From Clavulina sp. PMI_390 (Eukaryota > Basidiomycota > Agaricomycetes > Cantharellales > Hydnaceae), in contig WIDE01000153.1 in assembly GCA_015039315.1 (NCBI GenBank), positions 1 through 49,891 on the forward strand: a stretch of DNA of 49,891 nt, written 5' to 3'. Shown in pieces: positions 20,771 through 36,455 of the stretch. Each line of letters begins with the position of its first letter. The stretch's first letter is position 1. The translations under genes and the position numbers were made by a program. The notes beneath the pieces were generated by a model that was not told the origin of the DNA, did not search any database, and was given only the letters and a program-made list of their open reading frames with translations.

Positions 20771-22749
20771 ATATCTGAAGAGTAGAAACACCAGAGTGTG
20801 CCCGCAAACAAGAAGTGAGGCCCTTCGAAGGATTTGCGAAGTTCGTTTATCACCCACAACAATCCACTACGTCCATCATCCGCGCGATGGCATAAAGGTC
20901 GTTGAAATCAGCACATACTACGGAGGTAGCAACGGCCTTCTGACTAATTCACGACTAGCTTACAGCTCCTGTCGCTACACGCCACCGTCCAGAACGTCAT
21001 CCCTTTGTAATTGCGGGGTATTTACCCACGGGTGTCTCGGTTCGATTAATACAGACGAGCAGGCGTGAAGGATTCGCCGGCTCCTACCCCAGTACGGTAG
21101 AATGAGGCATGCAAGCGATTAAGTCTTCCAACTCCGACAGATCGATTATGGCGGACGAGGCTATGGCTGTTACAGTCGAAGAAATTGGGAGCTGTTCCAT
21201 TATTTAGACGAACGGGATATCGAGTTGCAATCGGGCTTCAATGGGCAATAAGGTCAGCTATGCCTGAAACGTCTGCTTTTCCCAAAGGCAAATCCTTTTG
21301 ACAGTTCGCGGGATGGTCGGAAGGTGACGTCAAGCCAAGGGTGACAGATTAATCAGCGGGTCAAGGTTCCCTTGTGAAGACTATGACACTCAATCTCTTG
21401 GTCGCGAATTCATCTATTGAGCCTGGTGCGTTGCGTATTGTCATAATACGAAAGCTAAGTGGTAATATAGACCTCTGCCGATACTATCGGCGGGCTAGCG
21501 AAGCAGTTTGGGGCCACATTGATGAAAAGGCTCAGATTTGCCGAGGCAATGCAGTGTTAGCGCTAAAGCACGATGGGATAGGGACATGATGCGAAGAACA
21601 CGTCAACAGATGATAAGATGTGAGGATCAAGTGGTGCCGAAAAGCAGCTCTGATCATCGAGCGTCCAAGCAGAGGCATCGTACGAATGGATTACGAGCAG
21701 GGGTCGGGGAAAGGGGGCCATTGAGTCTCGTCATCGAGTCTCGTCATCAATAGCCCATTGTTATGCCGTTTGGGGCAGTTGGCACTTTTGGCATCTCTCT
21801 CGTGGGGAGATATTGTCGATAGATTCCAGGCGTTAACAACTGGTAGTGTTGCATTGTGTCCACCTTCGATGGGAAAGGGTGGCAAGCTTCAAGTTGTCAT
21901 AACTGCAACGCCCCGTGGGCTGTACAGGATGCGAACATTTGTTCGGCTCAGGGCTTCGCGGGGCGTGCTGGTTCCGACTACGATGTTTAGTAGAAGTGGA
22001 CAAAAGCAAGTGGTTTCCTAGTGAACCTCTGACTGTCAAATACTCATGATGTGAGATGGCTAGCACTCTCTTCAATGCCCTGTTGTAGCCGCTCTCACTA
22101 CAGCGCGCAAAAGGCATATGAGAGATAGATCATGTCACCTTAGTAGGAAGTTGGTACTCTATGGGTGCTCCTTCAGGCGCCGGATGTCGATCTACGGATT
22201 CTCATCTATGCCCGACCTTGGATGACGATCATGGAAGTTCTCAGTGATGAACACTCTCACGACTCCTGGCGCCTTAGGCTCCCAAGCAATATTCCTGCTT
22301 CTTGTAGGAATTGGATCTACGTAGCCCGATTTGCGCTGATTCTTTGACGAAGTGATCACCAGAACCCCTACATTTCAGCTGCATCACTAACAGTGCATTT
22401 GACAAATGTGCGAACATAAAGACATGAGTAAATCAGTAGTTTGTGCGCTTCTGTGAGCAATTGGGTAACTCAGTTATCCACGACAACTTTCTTCTGTCGG
22501 GTCTTCGTTCAGGTCCGCCAGGCTAGCCTGCCAATGAACATTCAAGCCAAGGCGACCCCCACAATACTAATTTTCCGAGGTCTCGCTGTGCTCTACGCTT
22601 CCTCGAATCCGCCGGTTGACCGTTACAGAGAATCTGGCGGTCATCTAGAAGGATAAACCTCATCGCGCAAGCTGATTTGTCGTCTCCTGCTGGTCTCAAT
22701 GCAAAAGGCGACCGACTAACATCAAAAAACAGAGAGACGTAGAAAGCCA
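20771..22749. other. Gene-poor intergenic region
   Basis: About 2 kb. Only short open frames without conserved motifs are present on either strand. No terminal inverted repeats or long direct repeats were noticed, and no RNA gene was recognised. Confidence 0.5.
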
Positions 22750-22752
22750 TAA

Positions 22753-23066
22753 GGCCGTGTTCTGATACGTGGAACGAATTTTCATTCCCACCATTCCCCC
22801 ATTCAAATTTCGTTCCCGCCATTCCCACTGGGAATGGTTTGGTTTCATTCCCTTGGACTCGATGACTCGGTGTTCGCGAACAAGGTGGAATGATCGATTC
22901 CATTCCCCAATTCTTACGTAATCAATTGCTCTTTGAATGCATTCGAGCTGGTGGAGTCGATTGGGGATGGAAACGTCGGGAATGGGTTCGTGGGAATATT
23001 TTTGGGGAATGCTTTCGAAACCATTCCATGGGAATGAGATTTCATTCCAAGTATCAGAACACGGCC
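22753..23066. mobile_element. Harbinger-like MITE, 314 bp, TAA target duplication
   Basis: The left end GGCCGTGTTCTGATACGTGG and the inverted right end match at about 33 of 37 positions. Both sides are flanked by TAA (22750-22752 and 23067-23069). GGCC-starting TIRs with a three-base TAA/TWA duplication are typical of PIF/Harbinger-type elements. The interior has no coding capacity and is crowded with CATTCC and GGAATG motifs, so most of the element could fold back on itself. Transposase would have to come from elsewhere. Confidence 0.8.
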
Positions 23067-23069
23067 TAA

Positions 23070-23583
23070 ATGTGTAATAAAGATGGCGCAACAGCTCACG
23101 ATCTTGCTAAGAAACCCACAAATCACTGGGTCATTGGAGCGAGAAGCATCGGTGAGGGGGAGTTATCAGTCGCTACTGAGCCAGCATCGTAAGGGCGATG
23201 GATACCACATCAGAATATCGCCGCCGTCCATTGCTACTGGCGGCCACATAATCCTAGGCGATCCTCTCCGCCGATCCACAGTTGTGGCCCACTTGGTCCC
23301 AACGCGCGAAGGCGATTTGCGATTTTGACAGCCAATGTAATAGGGGTTGTTCGGCCGAGATCAAAGAATTATTTCAAAATCCTCCCAGGAATATAATTTG
23401 TCACTTATGGGAGAGGAGCGAAGGACCGATTCACTACCGCATTATTCTGCCTCAGTGACCTGATTCGAGCAAGACCCTGTCAGAGCTAGTTCTCCACATC
23501 CTCACAGCGATGATCATTTAGAAGCATACACATAGGATAGTGAGCGTTCTGAATGGGAAAGATTCTTAGAGTAGAATCACTGT
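23070..23583. other. Intergenic between two MITEs
   Basis: About 510 bp with no supported gene or repeat. Confidence 0.5.
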
Positions 23584-23591
23584 TGTTGTAT

Positions 23592-24023
23592 CAAGGGGGT
23601 GTGAGGAAAATAATTATGGAACATGGGTCGAAATTATTTTTAAGAGGCCCTTGGGCACCCCCCCCTCAAAAAGGCAAGTGATCACGTGGATTTATACCTA
23701 ATTAGGCAGGAAGGGGACGTGAGAAATGCTTACCCTGGGAACTATCGCCCAAAACGGAGAGGGAAGTCACACGCCTGGGGCTGTGTTGACTTTGCAACAA
23801 GCAATCCAGCAGGTCCGATTGCCTGTTGGCGGAGCAACTGGGTACCTAATGACACCTTTTCTGACTATATTTATCTATTGTTAGCGTTTCTACTAGTATT
23901 CCCGCCATTGAAATATCATTTTTACTCTGAAGGAGCAGCCACAAAGTCCACTTGAGGAAAATTTTAAGCCCTTGACCCCCCCCCTACCCCCACGTTTATT
24001 TTTATTTGTCTCACACCCCCTTG
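23592..24023. mobile_element. hAT-like MITE, 432 bp, 8-bp target duplication TGTTGTAT
   Basis: CAAGGGGGTGTGAG at 23592 is matched by its exact inverse at 24010-24023, with looser inverted similarity (AAATAA) continuing inwards. The 8 bases immediately outside are identical on both sides, TGTTGTAT (23584-23591 and 24024-24031). An 8-bp duplication with short TIRs of this kind is the hAT signature. The interior has C-runs near both ends (about 23660 and 23980) and no transposase frame. Confidence 0.8.
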
Positions 24024-24031
24024 TGTTGTAT

Positions 24032-24614
24032 AAATGATGTGGGTTGTGCAAGCAGCAATCAACAGGGCATCACATCGCTGGCTTCGGCTTTGATAGCTGC
24101 AAGATGAGGACAACATGGCTGGGGCAAAAGAGGTGCAACGGTGCATCGTGATCGAGAATAGGGCTAGCTGCAAAACTCAAATAAACTTGAACAGCTCGCC
24201 TAATCGGCCCAAGCAAGATTGTTCCATTGTGGGATGTGGCATTGACAGCTCAGAGTCTACAGAGATAACCAACGGCCAGTTCAGATACGACTACTTATCG
24301 TGGCTTTCGAGGCATGAAGGCGCAGGCAAAATCCACAGTTCATCTCGAATGATAATACTACAAAATTTACCCAACAGATGAGGGCTGAAGGGGCCTCATC
24401 TCGATTTCATGATTCGAAGAATACCGTTTTTCTCTACACGAAGTTTTTTGAGTCTTGTTGATTACGACAGGTGGCTTAGGTGAATCGTGGGAGTGGAAGG
24501 GTGTTTGCTAGTATTGACGCCTATTGTGAACTAGTAGCGCCTATCTTCTCTCTCCCCGCTCGATTGCTGTAGTCCATTCGTCGATAACACTAACATCGAC
24601 AATAGTAAAATACT
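24032..24614. other. Intergenic upstream of RPS23
   Basis: About 580 bp between the hAT-like MITE and the RPS23 start, with no coding sequence recognised. The last 150 bp should contain the ribosomal-protein promoter and 5' UTR; no specific element was identified. Confidence 0.45.
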
Positions 24615-25476
24615 ATGGGATGTTCGTACTGTGTCTCTTACCTGCCTTGAACCGCTAATCCTGACGATGTTATGATCTTTTGTGTGACTGCATTCGACAA
24701 ACTGGACCCTGCCTCGATTTAGCCAACAAGCCTAGAGGATTGCAAGCTGCACGAAAACTCCGCCTTGATCGTAAGGCTAACCGATGGGTGCGCCTCTTCT
24801 AGAACTCTCTTGACGAGAGCCGACTTGCTCATTGCACTATGTCTTGGTTGGATTCCGCTTTCCACCATCTCAATGATTCAATAGGCCGACAAGTCGTACA
24901 AGAAGCGTGCGCTCGGTAACGTCTACAAGACCTCACCCACTGGTGGATCCTCGCACGCCAAGGGTATCGTCCTTGAAAAGGTCGGCGTTGAGGCCAAGCA
25001 GCCCAACTCTGCCATCCGGAAGTGTGTCCGTGTACAACTCATCAAGAACGGCAAGAAGGTCACCGCTTTCGTGCCCGTACGTATTCTATCCCATCCTTCA
25101 GCTCTTCATCGCAACTAGCGTGATACATCCATCTTGCGCTTGTTTCTCCCCAATTCATCGTCTCGTGTTCCGATCACTCATCTCCCGTCTCCCTTCTGTT
25201 CTTTATGTCTAGAACGATGGTTGCTTGAACTTTGTCGACGAGAACGACGAAGTCCTCATCTCTGGTTTCGGTCGACGTGGTAAGGCAAAGGGTGATATTC
25301 CTGGTGTGCGTTTCAAGGTCGTCAAGGTCTCGGGTGTCGGTCTGCTTGCCCTGTGGATGGAGAAGAAGGTTCGTTGAGCATTTTGATCTCTTCTATGCGC
25401 ATTGTGCAGCCAGCTAGCCTTGGCTATGTTTCGATGCTAAATACATCCAATTTTCTAGGAGAAGCCCCGATCTTAA
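24615..25476 (+). CDS. RPS23: 40S ribosomal protein S23 (uS12)
   Basis: Five exons (24615-24621, 24723-24787, 24885-25076, 25213-25368, 25459-25476) give 145 aa, the usual length. The protein reads [15 protein letters not shown], then [59 protein letters not shown] and [20 protein letters not shown], and ends WMEKKEKPRS. It is the decoding-centre protein of the small subunit, near universal in sequence. Exon 1 is only 7 nt (ATGGGAT) with a GTTCGT donor; the same donor sequence is used at 25369. The tiny first exon carrying the start codon and the dispersed introns are typical of ribosomal-protein genes. Confidence 0.95.
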
Positions 25477-26523
25477 TTTCACCACTACCCCAAAAGGGCC
25501 TTCTTGCCCTTTATTTCGCTGCCATGAGATCTCGCCCTCCATGGCGGACGAAAGAGACTGCGATCATTTCGATGACTTGGGCCCTTCCACTTCACCTCTT
25601 CATTATCACTACCCTGACCCGAACATTCTGGTGATCTGCATGCATATGCTGGCGCTCTCTCTTCTTGTACTTATGATGCTGAGTTCCATGCAAAAAAAAC
25701 TTCATATGCTCTCACTGACCTGCATTCAATTCCTTCTTGGTCCCATTCACACGCATGCACTTTAGGCACGGTTATGAATCGCAGTGTGGCGTGACCGAGT
25801 TGGGTTGGTGGATTTGCAAAGTTTCTAGTTACCAGCCTCAGGTGAGACGTATCGTATCGAGTGAGAGCGCGTATCACGCCATTTGCCTGGAGCTAGCCTT
25901 GACGGGAATGGCGGTATTCAACCTAGTCATTCTGGATTCAGACATCTATCTCTTGTGCACAACGTGACCTCTCAGGAGGGAGCGTGTGGTGTTGATGTTA
26001 GGGTTTGTTGCTGCGGCGAGCCACTAATGCCACGCACGTCTTGTCTGGCCGGTATATAGCAGCTTCCAACTAGTCGCACGACCAGCATATAAGAATTACT
26101 CCGGGTCATGATGATGTGCCATGTACTATTGATGAACTATTATGGCGTCAACGACGCAAGTTGAAGGCGTAGACTGACGTATGTGAAACAATGATTGCGA
26201 GGTCCTGACGCCATGTTCCCTACTCACTAGGCGGCGAAACTAAGGGTGCATCCCTGTTACAAGCAGTCTATTTCGATGTATCGACTCCTTCTATATCCTC
26301 GGAAGGCATACGCAAATCTGACGTGCTCTGAACCTGGGCTTAGAATAAATACGGTGTCGAGTCACCTATGCCGTGCACATTGTGCATCCAATTGCACCTT
26401 CCTAGGAAGGCCCTGCAGCTCTTCTCGGCGGTTATTGACCGTAAAATACTATAAAATGTGGGCTCTTGGCTCTAAAGGTGCTATCTCCTGTACCACACCC
26501 CCTCCAGGAAACCATGCCACTCC
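25477..26523. other. Intergenic, no gene seen
   Basis: About 1.05 kb between RPS23 and the UPF0643 gene. There are only short, unsupported frames and no repeat was recognised. Confidence 0.5.
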
Positions 26524-27969
26524 ATGATAATTCCCCTTCTGCTACTAGCTCACCGCCTCGAGGTCAGAATGTGCATTACCATGTGTACCAAAAAATGCTC
26601 AAGTCTCGTCGACCATCATCCTCCAGACCCTCACATTTTGCCCGCTTTCGATTCCACCGACTCGGTCGTGAAGCCAAAGCGAACCGTGCTGTACCTTCCT
26701 CCCTTGCTATCTTCATTGTGAGTCCCTGCGCTCACCACAGGATAAGCTAGTTTTGAGACGTTGCATGTTTAGACCAGATGATTATTCGGGCTCAGAATCC
26801 ACGTCCAGCTCATCAACTATTACCCCATCCACCAAGTACAGTGATGAACAAGCCATCTCCCCTAATGCTCTTGAAACGAAACTCGCCCAGCTCACAGAAG
26901 CCCGCCTCCCATCCATTAACGCCGCATCTCTCGCTTTACATCAGGCTCTCCACCATTTCCAGCCAATAACGGACAACTACTCCGCTGAGCCTTACCACGA
27001 AAGTTTCAACTGGGATGACCTCGAGCTTCCAGAGGATGTCGAGGGAGAATGGTACATCGTTGCTTTTCGTAGCCGCAGGAAGGCAGGTTCGGAGGATTCT
27101 CGTGAGTTTTTCGCTTCACACTTCTGGATCTGCATGCCCTCGAAAACCGTTCACCCTTATGAATGCTCGCCCATCCCCTTTCTTGCACTTTTCTTTATTA
27201 TTTTCATGTATGCCCTGAAACTCGGAACCAATCATCTACCACGATCGACTCGCATGACTCTCTCATGCGTTCCGGGCAAATCCTTGCATCTCAATCCGAC
27301 CCTGCCTTATCGGACGATCTACTCTATTCGATGGCTCCGCAAACCCCTCCTACCCTGCTGACCCATTCTAGCACTGTACGAGGCGGATCGCGACGCCCAT
27401 GCTGAGGCAGTCTCTAACGGCGGTCTCATCATGTACTGGTATGGGACCCCCCACCCGGTAACGAGGGATAACATGGCCACTTGCATTTGGCAGTCGCGTG
27501 CAGATGCTGTAGCTGCCATCTCTGGTCCAGCCCATGTCAAGGCGGCCCGTCTAGCCGCCAGCAGCTATGAGATGTATACCCTAGAGAGATATGTGTTGAG
27601 AAAGGGTAAGCTTCCGTTCTTTCTCTTAAGATTGATTTGCGTCTCCTCCCTTTGTCCAACGGGACCAAGGGCATATGAAGGTGCACACGCACCGCGGCGG
27701 TTTCATGCCTACTTAGGCATCTATTGACCTGCTATCCTTCTCAAAACCACATACACTGTTCAACCTTCTCACGCTGGAACCCTTCGCTTCCTCTTTTTCT
27801 CGGGCATATTCTAGAAATCGGTTCTAAGAAGCTAGAAATCGAAAGATACGAGGCCCCTTCTGCAAAGGGCGCCGCCCCCGAGTCTATTTCGACATTCCAC
27901 TCTCACCTTGCTTCTCAAGTATCCGGACGTGTTTGCCCGGTGACGGGCGCATCTATCACAGTGAACTAA
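26524..27969 (+). CDS. UPF0643-family protein
   Basis: Four exons (26524-26717, 26773-27101, 27372-27605, 27815-27969) give 303 aa with consistent phases. Recognisable blocks are KPKRTVLYLPPLLSSL, ARLPSINAASLALHQALHHF, FNWDDLELPEDVEGEWY, FRSRRKAGSEDS, PLYEADRDAHAEAVSNGGL, MYWYGTPHPVTRDNMATCIW and ARLAASSYEMYTLERYVLRKG. These match the fungal UPF0643 family (S. pombe PB2B2.08 type), for which I know no established biochemical function. The third intron is long for this genome (27102-27371, 270 nt), and the region 27212-27370 has an open frame of coding-like composition, so an alternative exon there is possible. The last exon is the least conserved part. Confidence 0.75.
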
Positions 27970-28337
27970 TTTCGACGAATGATCTGGGTTTGACATCCTC
28001 CATTGTCACCTGGCTGTGCCTATCGACACCATCTTCTCAACTTCTATACCATCGCCTTGCTCGGGCCATTTTCTGATCACGCTCTCCTTCTCTGTATCCT
28101 GTATTAATGATCCCAGCTTTCATCCACACTCCACGTAATCTTAATCATGCACCTACATTTCTAGTCTATTGAATAGACACTTTCACCCACATCCTAGGCC
28201 ACAATACTCCGAGCCCGCCTTCTAGTCGGGAGGGATTATTGAACGACAGGTCTGAATTATTCATTTCGAATGGAAGAGCATACAGCACAGGCAGCAAATA
28301 TTAAGCAGACGAGGCATCAAGAACATTCCTCAGGCCC
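27970..28337. other. Convergent intergenic region
   Basis: About 370 bp between two convergent genes; it presumably holds both 3' UTRs. No gene or repeat was seen. Confidence 0.5.
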
Positions 28338-30591
28338 TCATATCCCGGCCCTTTTGTTCATCTCCGGTCCCTCTGCATCGCCCTTCAGGTACGCAAGAAT
28401 GTCAACATTCGTCCAAGATTCGATCGAATCATGCGAAGCGGCGCGGACACCATTAACTTCACCTCTGTGCTGGACAGAATCTCGATCTTCAACGCTCTCT
28501 ACATCACTAGGAGTGTCCCTCCCCAGAGCCTCGCCATCCCCACACGCCGATTCGTACTCAGAACCCATCACCCCGAAGGAGAAGTCCCATGAGGGCGACC
28601 TCTCGTCTTGCTTAGACGGTCCTCTACCCACAAGATGCAACTGCTCATCACCCATCGTACCTTGTTTCCCTTCTCCAGCGTCCGACTCGGAGTTAGGCAA
28701 AAACAGCTGCTCCCTGGTCTTGCGGTCTCCTAGGTGGGGGGCGTGTCTGCCTGGGCTTTCGGGCGCGAGAGAGAATATAAGAGCTTTCTGAGGTTCCAAT
28801 AATACCGAACGAGGACTTGAGCTGTACATCTCGGTCGAATCTCGAGCAAATGGGATGCCCATTCGGTTCCTAGAGAGTTGAGGGGCGAGCGGAGGAATCT
28901 GAGGATTGACCAGATATCGAACTGGGGTTCTTGGCGAGCGATCTCTGTGCAATTGATTTTGGAGAGGAGCTGAAGTACTAGGGAGGGGCGGGAAACCAAG
29001 CCAGTTGGCATCTTGAGCGCCGGAAATACTTGGACTGTCACCCTGATAAACGGGAGGCAATGTTGTCTCTGCATGCGGAAATGACAGTGGATCGTCATCA
29101 GCTCCAGAGGCAAGCAGTTGATGAGGGAGAGTGAAATATTGGTCGTTCTGGGAGGATGGAGGTCGAAGGCCATTTCCTTGTGTTGGTGGCGAGAATTGCA
29201 TGCTATCTTGATTGCCTTGCCAATCTGGGTTCAGTCTGCGTAACTCTGGAGAAGCAACTGGTGTTGGTGAGTCAGGGTGGTAGGGAGTCACAGGAGAAGC
29301 TGTAGGTGCGAAAGAAAGGAGATAGGGCTGGGATACATCGTCATCCATCTTTTGGCGCTTCGTGGGTCTAAACCGCTGTGGGTTTGTCAATATGAACTGC
29401 CTCTTCGTGCCAGCCTGCACTAAAAGAGAGTCAAAGTTTAGGCTAGGGATCGGTGGGGCTTTCTTGGAGTGAGCATGTAACATAAGCTGTTGGTGAAATG
29501 GATCAGCATCTCCGCCAAAGGCTGGGATGGGCGAGATGGATTGTTGACTTGAAGAGACCTTTACAGGGAAGTCTGTATGCTGCTGCATCGGGGGAGGGGC
29601 GAAGTTCGAAAATGGAGGCCTTGGTGAAGGGGTGAGTCTAGCTTGTGGCCTTGGCCCGAAATGCGGAGGAAGAAAGAGGAAGTCTTTGCGTTGAAGTGCC
29701 TCGGTGACCGGGTCTTCGTTGACTGGCAATGCACCGTATCTATTAACAACAGTGGAAGGTGATTTGATAATTGGAAGTCGAGGTGGGCCTATCAGATAGC
29801 TATTCCCAAACCGAGAGGTGTTTTGTTGATGCCCTACAAAGTCCGGGATGAAGGGAGCTGGAGGATAATGCTGGGTCGGATTTTCGTGGGCGGCAACGAC
29901 TGTATCTGATAGTTCAACATCACCATCATCGCCGCTCTCCATCACATCCCAGAGGGAAGCTAGAGAAGCAAATTTGACAGGAGTCGGGTGATGTAGCTCA
30001 GGTGGCGGAGCAAAACTAGACGCTGACAAAGACAGAGGCCGATACGTCAAGTCACCCACATCTGGACCATACTCATCAGCTACTGCAGTAGGGCTCGTGT
30101 CAAATGGCCCAGTAGGAGCGATCGATGCTCTATCAGGGTGGTGCTTGGCGTTGTCGGGAGACAGCTCGTGATAAGCCTCTGTCAGCCATGGGAGCAGCTC
30201 TCTTGAAGCAGGTGTTTGCTACAAAAATCAGAAAGAGTGGAATCAGCCTTGGTAGGTTTGGAGAGTCAACGTCTACAATCAAGGCAACTCATACGGGTTG
30301 GCGAACTCTATTGTGAGATGAGTTATCATACAACAGTCCATCAGACTCGTGGGCAGACGCATTAGACCTGAATCGCGAGTAAACATCGCTTCGCGCCCGC
30401 TTCTCGGTGCTAAACTTTCTGCCATTTCGCGGTTCCGGAATATCGTAGACTTTGCTAGCATGGCGTATGACGCGTTTGATGATCTTTGAATTCGTCGAGT
30501 GAGACTCTTCAGACACTACTTGAGGAGGCAGCTGATTTATTGAGTGTTCTGGATGCGAGAGACGCGAGCGATGGCCTCCAGTAGCGACCAT
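28338..30591 (-). CDS. Hypothetical 725-aa Ser/Pro-rich, probably disordered protein
   Basis: Two exons (30591-30295 and 30218-28338) joined in phase 0 give 725 aa, starting MVATGGHRSRLSHPEHS. A basic segment near the N-terminus (SKIIKRVIRHASKVYD ... GRKFSTEKRARSD) and another midway (RPTKRQKMDDD, resembling a nuclear localisation signal) are the only distinctive parts. The rest is rich in Ser, Pro and Gln with many SP/TP sites. No catalytic domain or membrane segment is visible. The C-terminus, ESWTNVDILAYLKGD, could be a short helical motif. It may be a nuclear or cell-cycle regulator, but that is only suggested by composition. It diverges from the phosphatase gene with 84 bp between start codons. 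Confidence 0.7.
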
Positions 30592-30675
30592 CGTAGGTCG
30601 CCGACTTTGGGGACGAGCTGGTGTCACAGTGTGACCACGCGAACGAACGTGACCTCGCCATCCCCCTCACATCCT
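30592..30675. promoter_or_regulatory. 84-bp divergent intergenic region (shared promoter)
   Basis: The ATG of the 725-aa gene (minus, 30591) and the ATG of the phosphatase (plus, 30676) are only 84 bp apart, so the two 5' UTRs and core promoters must overlap or lie within this interval. No TATA box is evident. Confidence 0.5.
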
Positions 30676-31845
30676 ATGGCTTTTTCTCAGCTGGTTGTCT
30701 TTGACTTTGATTGGTGGGTTCACCTGAAACTATTACAGTGAAGAATCTCCGAAAGCCCAATATTGATCAAATCCTTGCTCCCCTGTAGGTCGTTCGCCGA
30801 CCAGGACACCGATCGATGGGTTTTGGAGGTCTTGGCCCCCGATCTACGGCGGTCTTCTAAGAACCTCAAAGCTGCTGCAAAGAGCGACGAAGATCTCCAG
30901 TGGACCGACCATATGTGAGCTCCACGAAACTTTGTAATAGCCAGCTCGAGCTCACCATGAGAATTCGCCGACGAAAAGGACCGCAATGCTAACGGAACTC
31001 CACAAGCGAGGCAAGACTCGCCAGGAGATCGAGGAGTCTCTTCAAGTCATGCCCTTTGTGAGTCTCATAGTGAGCTATATTTACTTGTACTTGCTCAATG
31101 GCATTCGAACGTAGCATCCTGCCATGGCTCGGGCGGTGAGATTCCTGAAGGAGACTAAGAACCCCGATACCACTTTCCTCTGCTTGTCTAATTCAAATTC
31201 TGTGTACATTTCGACAATTTTGGAGGTTAGCCAATTTCCATCTGGGTTTCCGCTCTGCATTTACGTGGCAACCGATCTAAAGTAGGAGTGCGTTCATCCT
31301 AACAGAAACATGGCCTCACTGATATTTTCACCGAAATCATCACTAACCCCGCCGAATGGACTCCGGAGGGCCTCTTGAAAATACGCCGCCGCGTAGATCC
31401 AAACGGGCCGCAACACACCTGCAAAATTGGGTGCTCGCCCAATATGTGCAAAGGTGCGCCAGAGATGCTTCAGTGGGCTGGTTGAATCAGTCAAGCTAAC
31501 ACCGAGCCTATTTATTGCTCGTTCCAGGGGAAGAGCTAGAGGCCTTTATCACCCGGTCTCCAAAGAAGTTCGATCGCCTCGTCTATGTTGGTGATGGGTC
31601 GAATGACTTCTGCCCAATTCTTCGTATGGGAAGGTTAGTAAGGTCAGTTCCATCTAGGTGTAGTCATTCTAACGAGAGACATACACAGCTCGGACATTGC
31701 ATACGTCAGGAGATACCGAGGGTTGGAAGCTAGGATTAAGAAAGAGACTGAGGTGGGTCGCGTCAAGGTGCAGGTCAAGCCGTGGGCGGGTGCATGGGAA
31801 ATGGAAGAGCATTTCCATGAACTAGCTAAGAACCTCCCGAGTTAG
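30676..31845 (+). CDS. PHOSPHO1/2-type HAD-superfamily phosphatase
   Basis: Seven exons (30676-30713, 30789-30914, 30979-31057, 31115-31225, 31306-31453, 31528-31633, 31689-31845) give 254 aa with all phases consistent. The N-terminal LVVFDFDWSFADQDTDRWV carries the HAD nucleophile motif DxD, with W in place of the more usual H/G after it. Further blocks are FLCLSNSNSVYISTIL (motif II Ser/Asn region), GLTDIFTEIITNP, CSPNMCKGEELE and LVYVGDGSNDFCPILRM (motif III/IV GDGxND). This pattern matches the PHOSPHO1/PHOSPHO2 group, whose members dephosphorylate phosphocholine/phosphoethanolamine or pyridoxal phosphate; the exact substrate cannot be read here. The protein is likely cytosolic, with no signal peptide. 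It shares a divergent promoter with the 725-aa gene and converges on Yak1. Confidence 0.85.
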
Positions 31846-32093
31846 GTTTTCTCTTAGAAAGAACAAAGAATGTACTTTGTATCAAAAGATTGTGATGTTT
31901 GCCGAATCCTAAGAGTTAGGACATAAGTGGAGAGTGAAGAGCGCACGCGCTCAAAGCATGCATTCATTAGATCAACTGCAACTGCAATCATACATACTAC
32001 AGCGCATTCAACTGCGCGGCAAGGAACATGCAAGAAGGATAGCCTTATAATTTCTAGCCAGCCTTCCAAGTGCCTCATACAACAAAAGTAGGC

Positions 32094-36455
<4,362 letters not shown>

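Noticed and set aside
23640..23990. C-runs inside the hAT-like MITE as a separate repeat family
   Set aside because: They fall symmetrically inside one element already defined by TIRs and target duplication.
26514..26750. Alternative frame (MPLHDNSPS...) as exon 1 of the UPF0643 gene
   Set aside because: It reads into a stop after splicing at 26773; the frame from 26524 joins in phase and gives the conserved LYLPPLLSSL block.
27163..27405. Possible extra exon of the UPF0643 gene
   Set aside because: It looks coding in composition, but no AG acceptor precedes it in the right place; left as a note in the gene entry.
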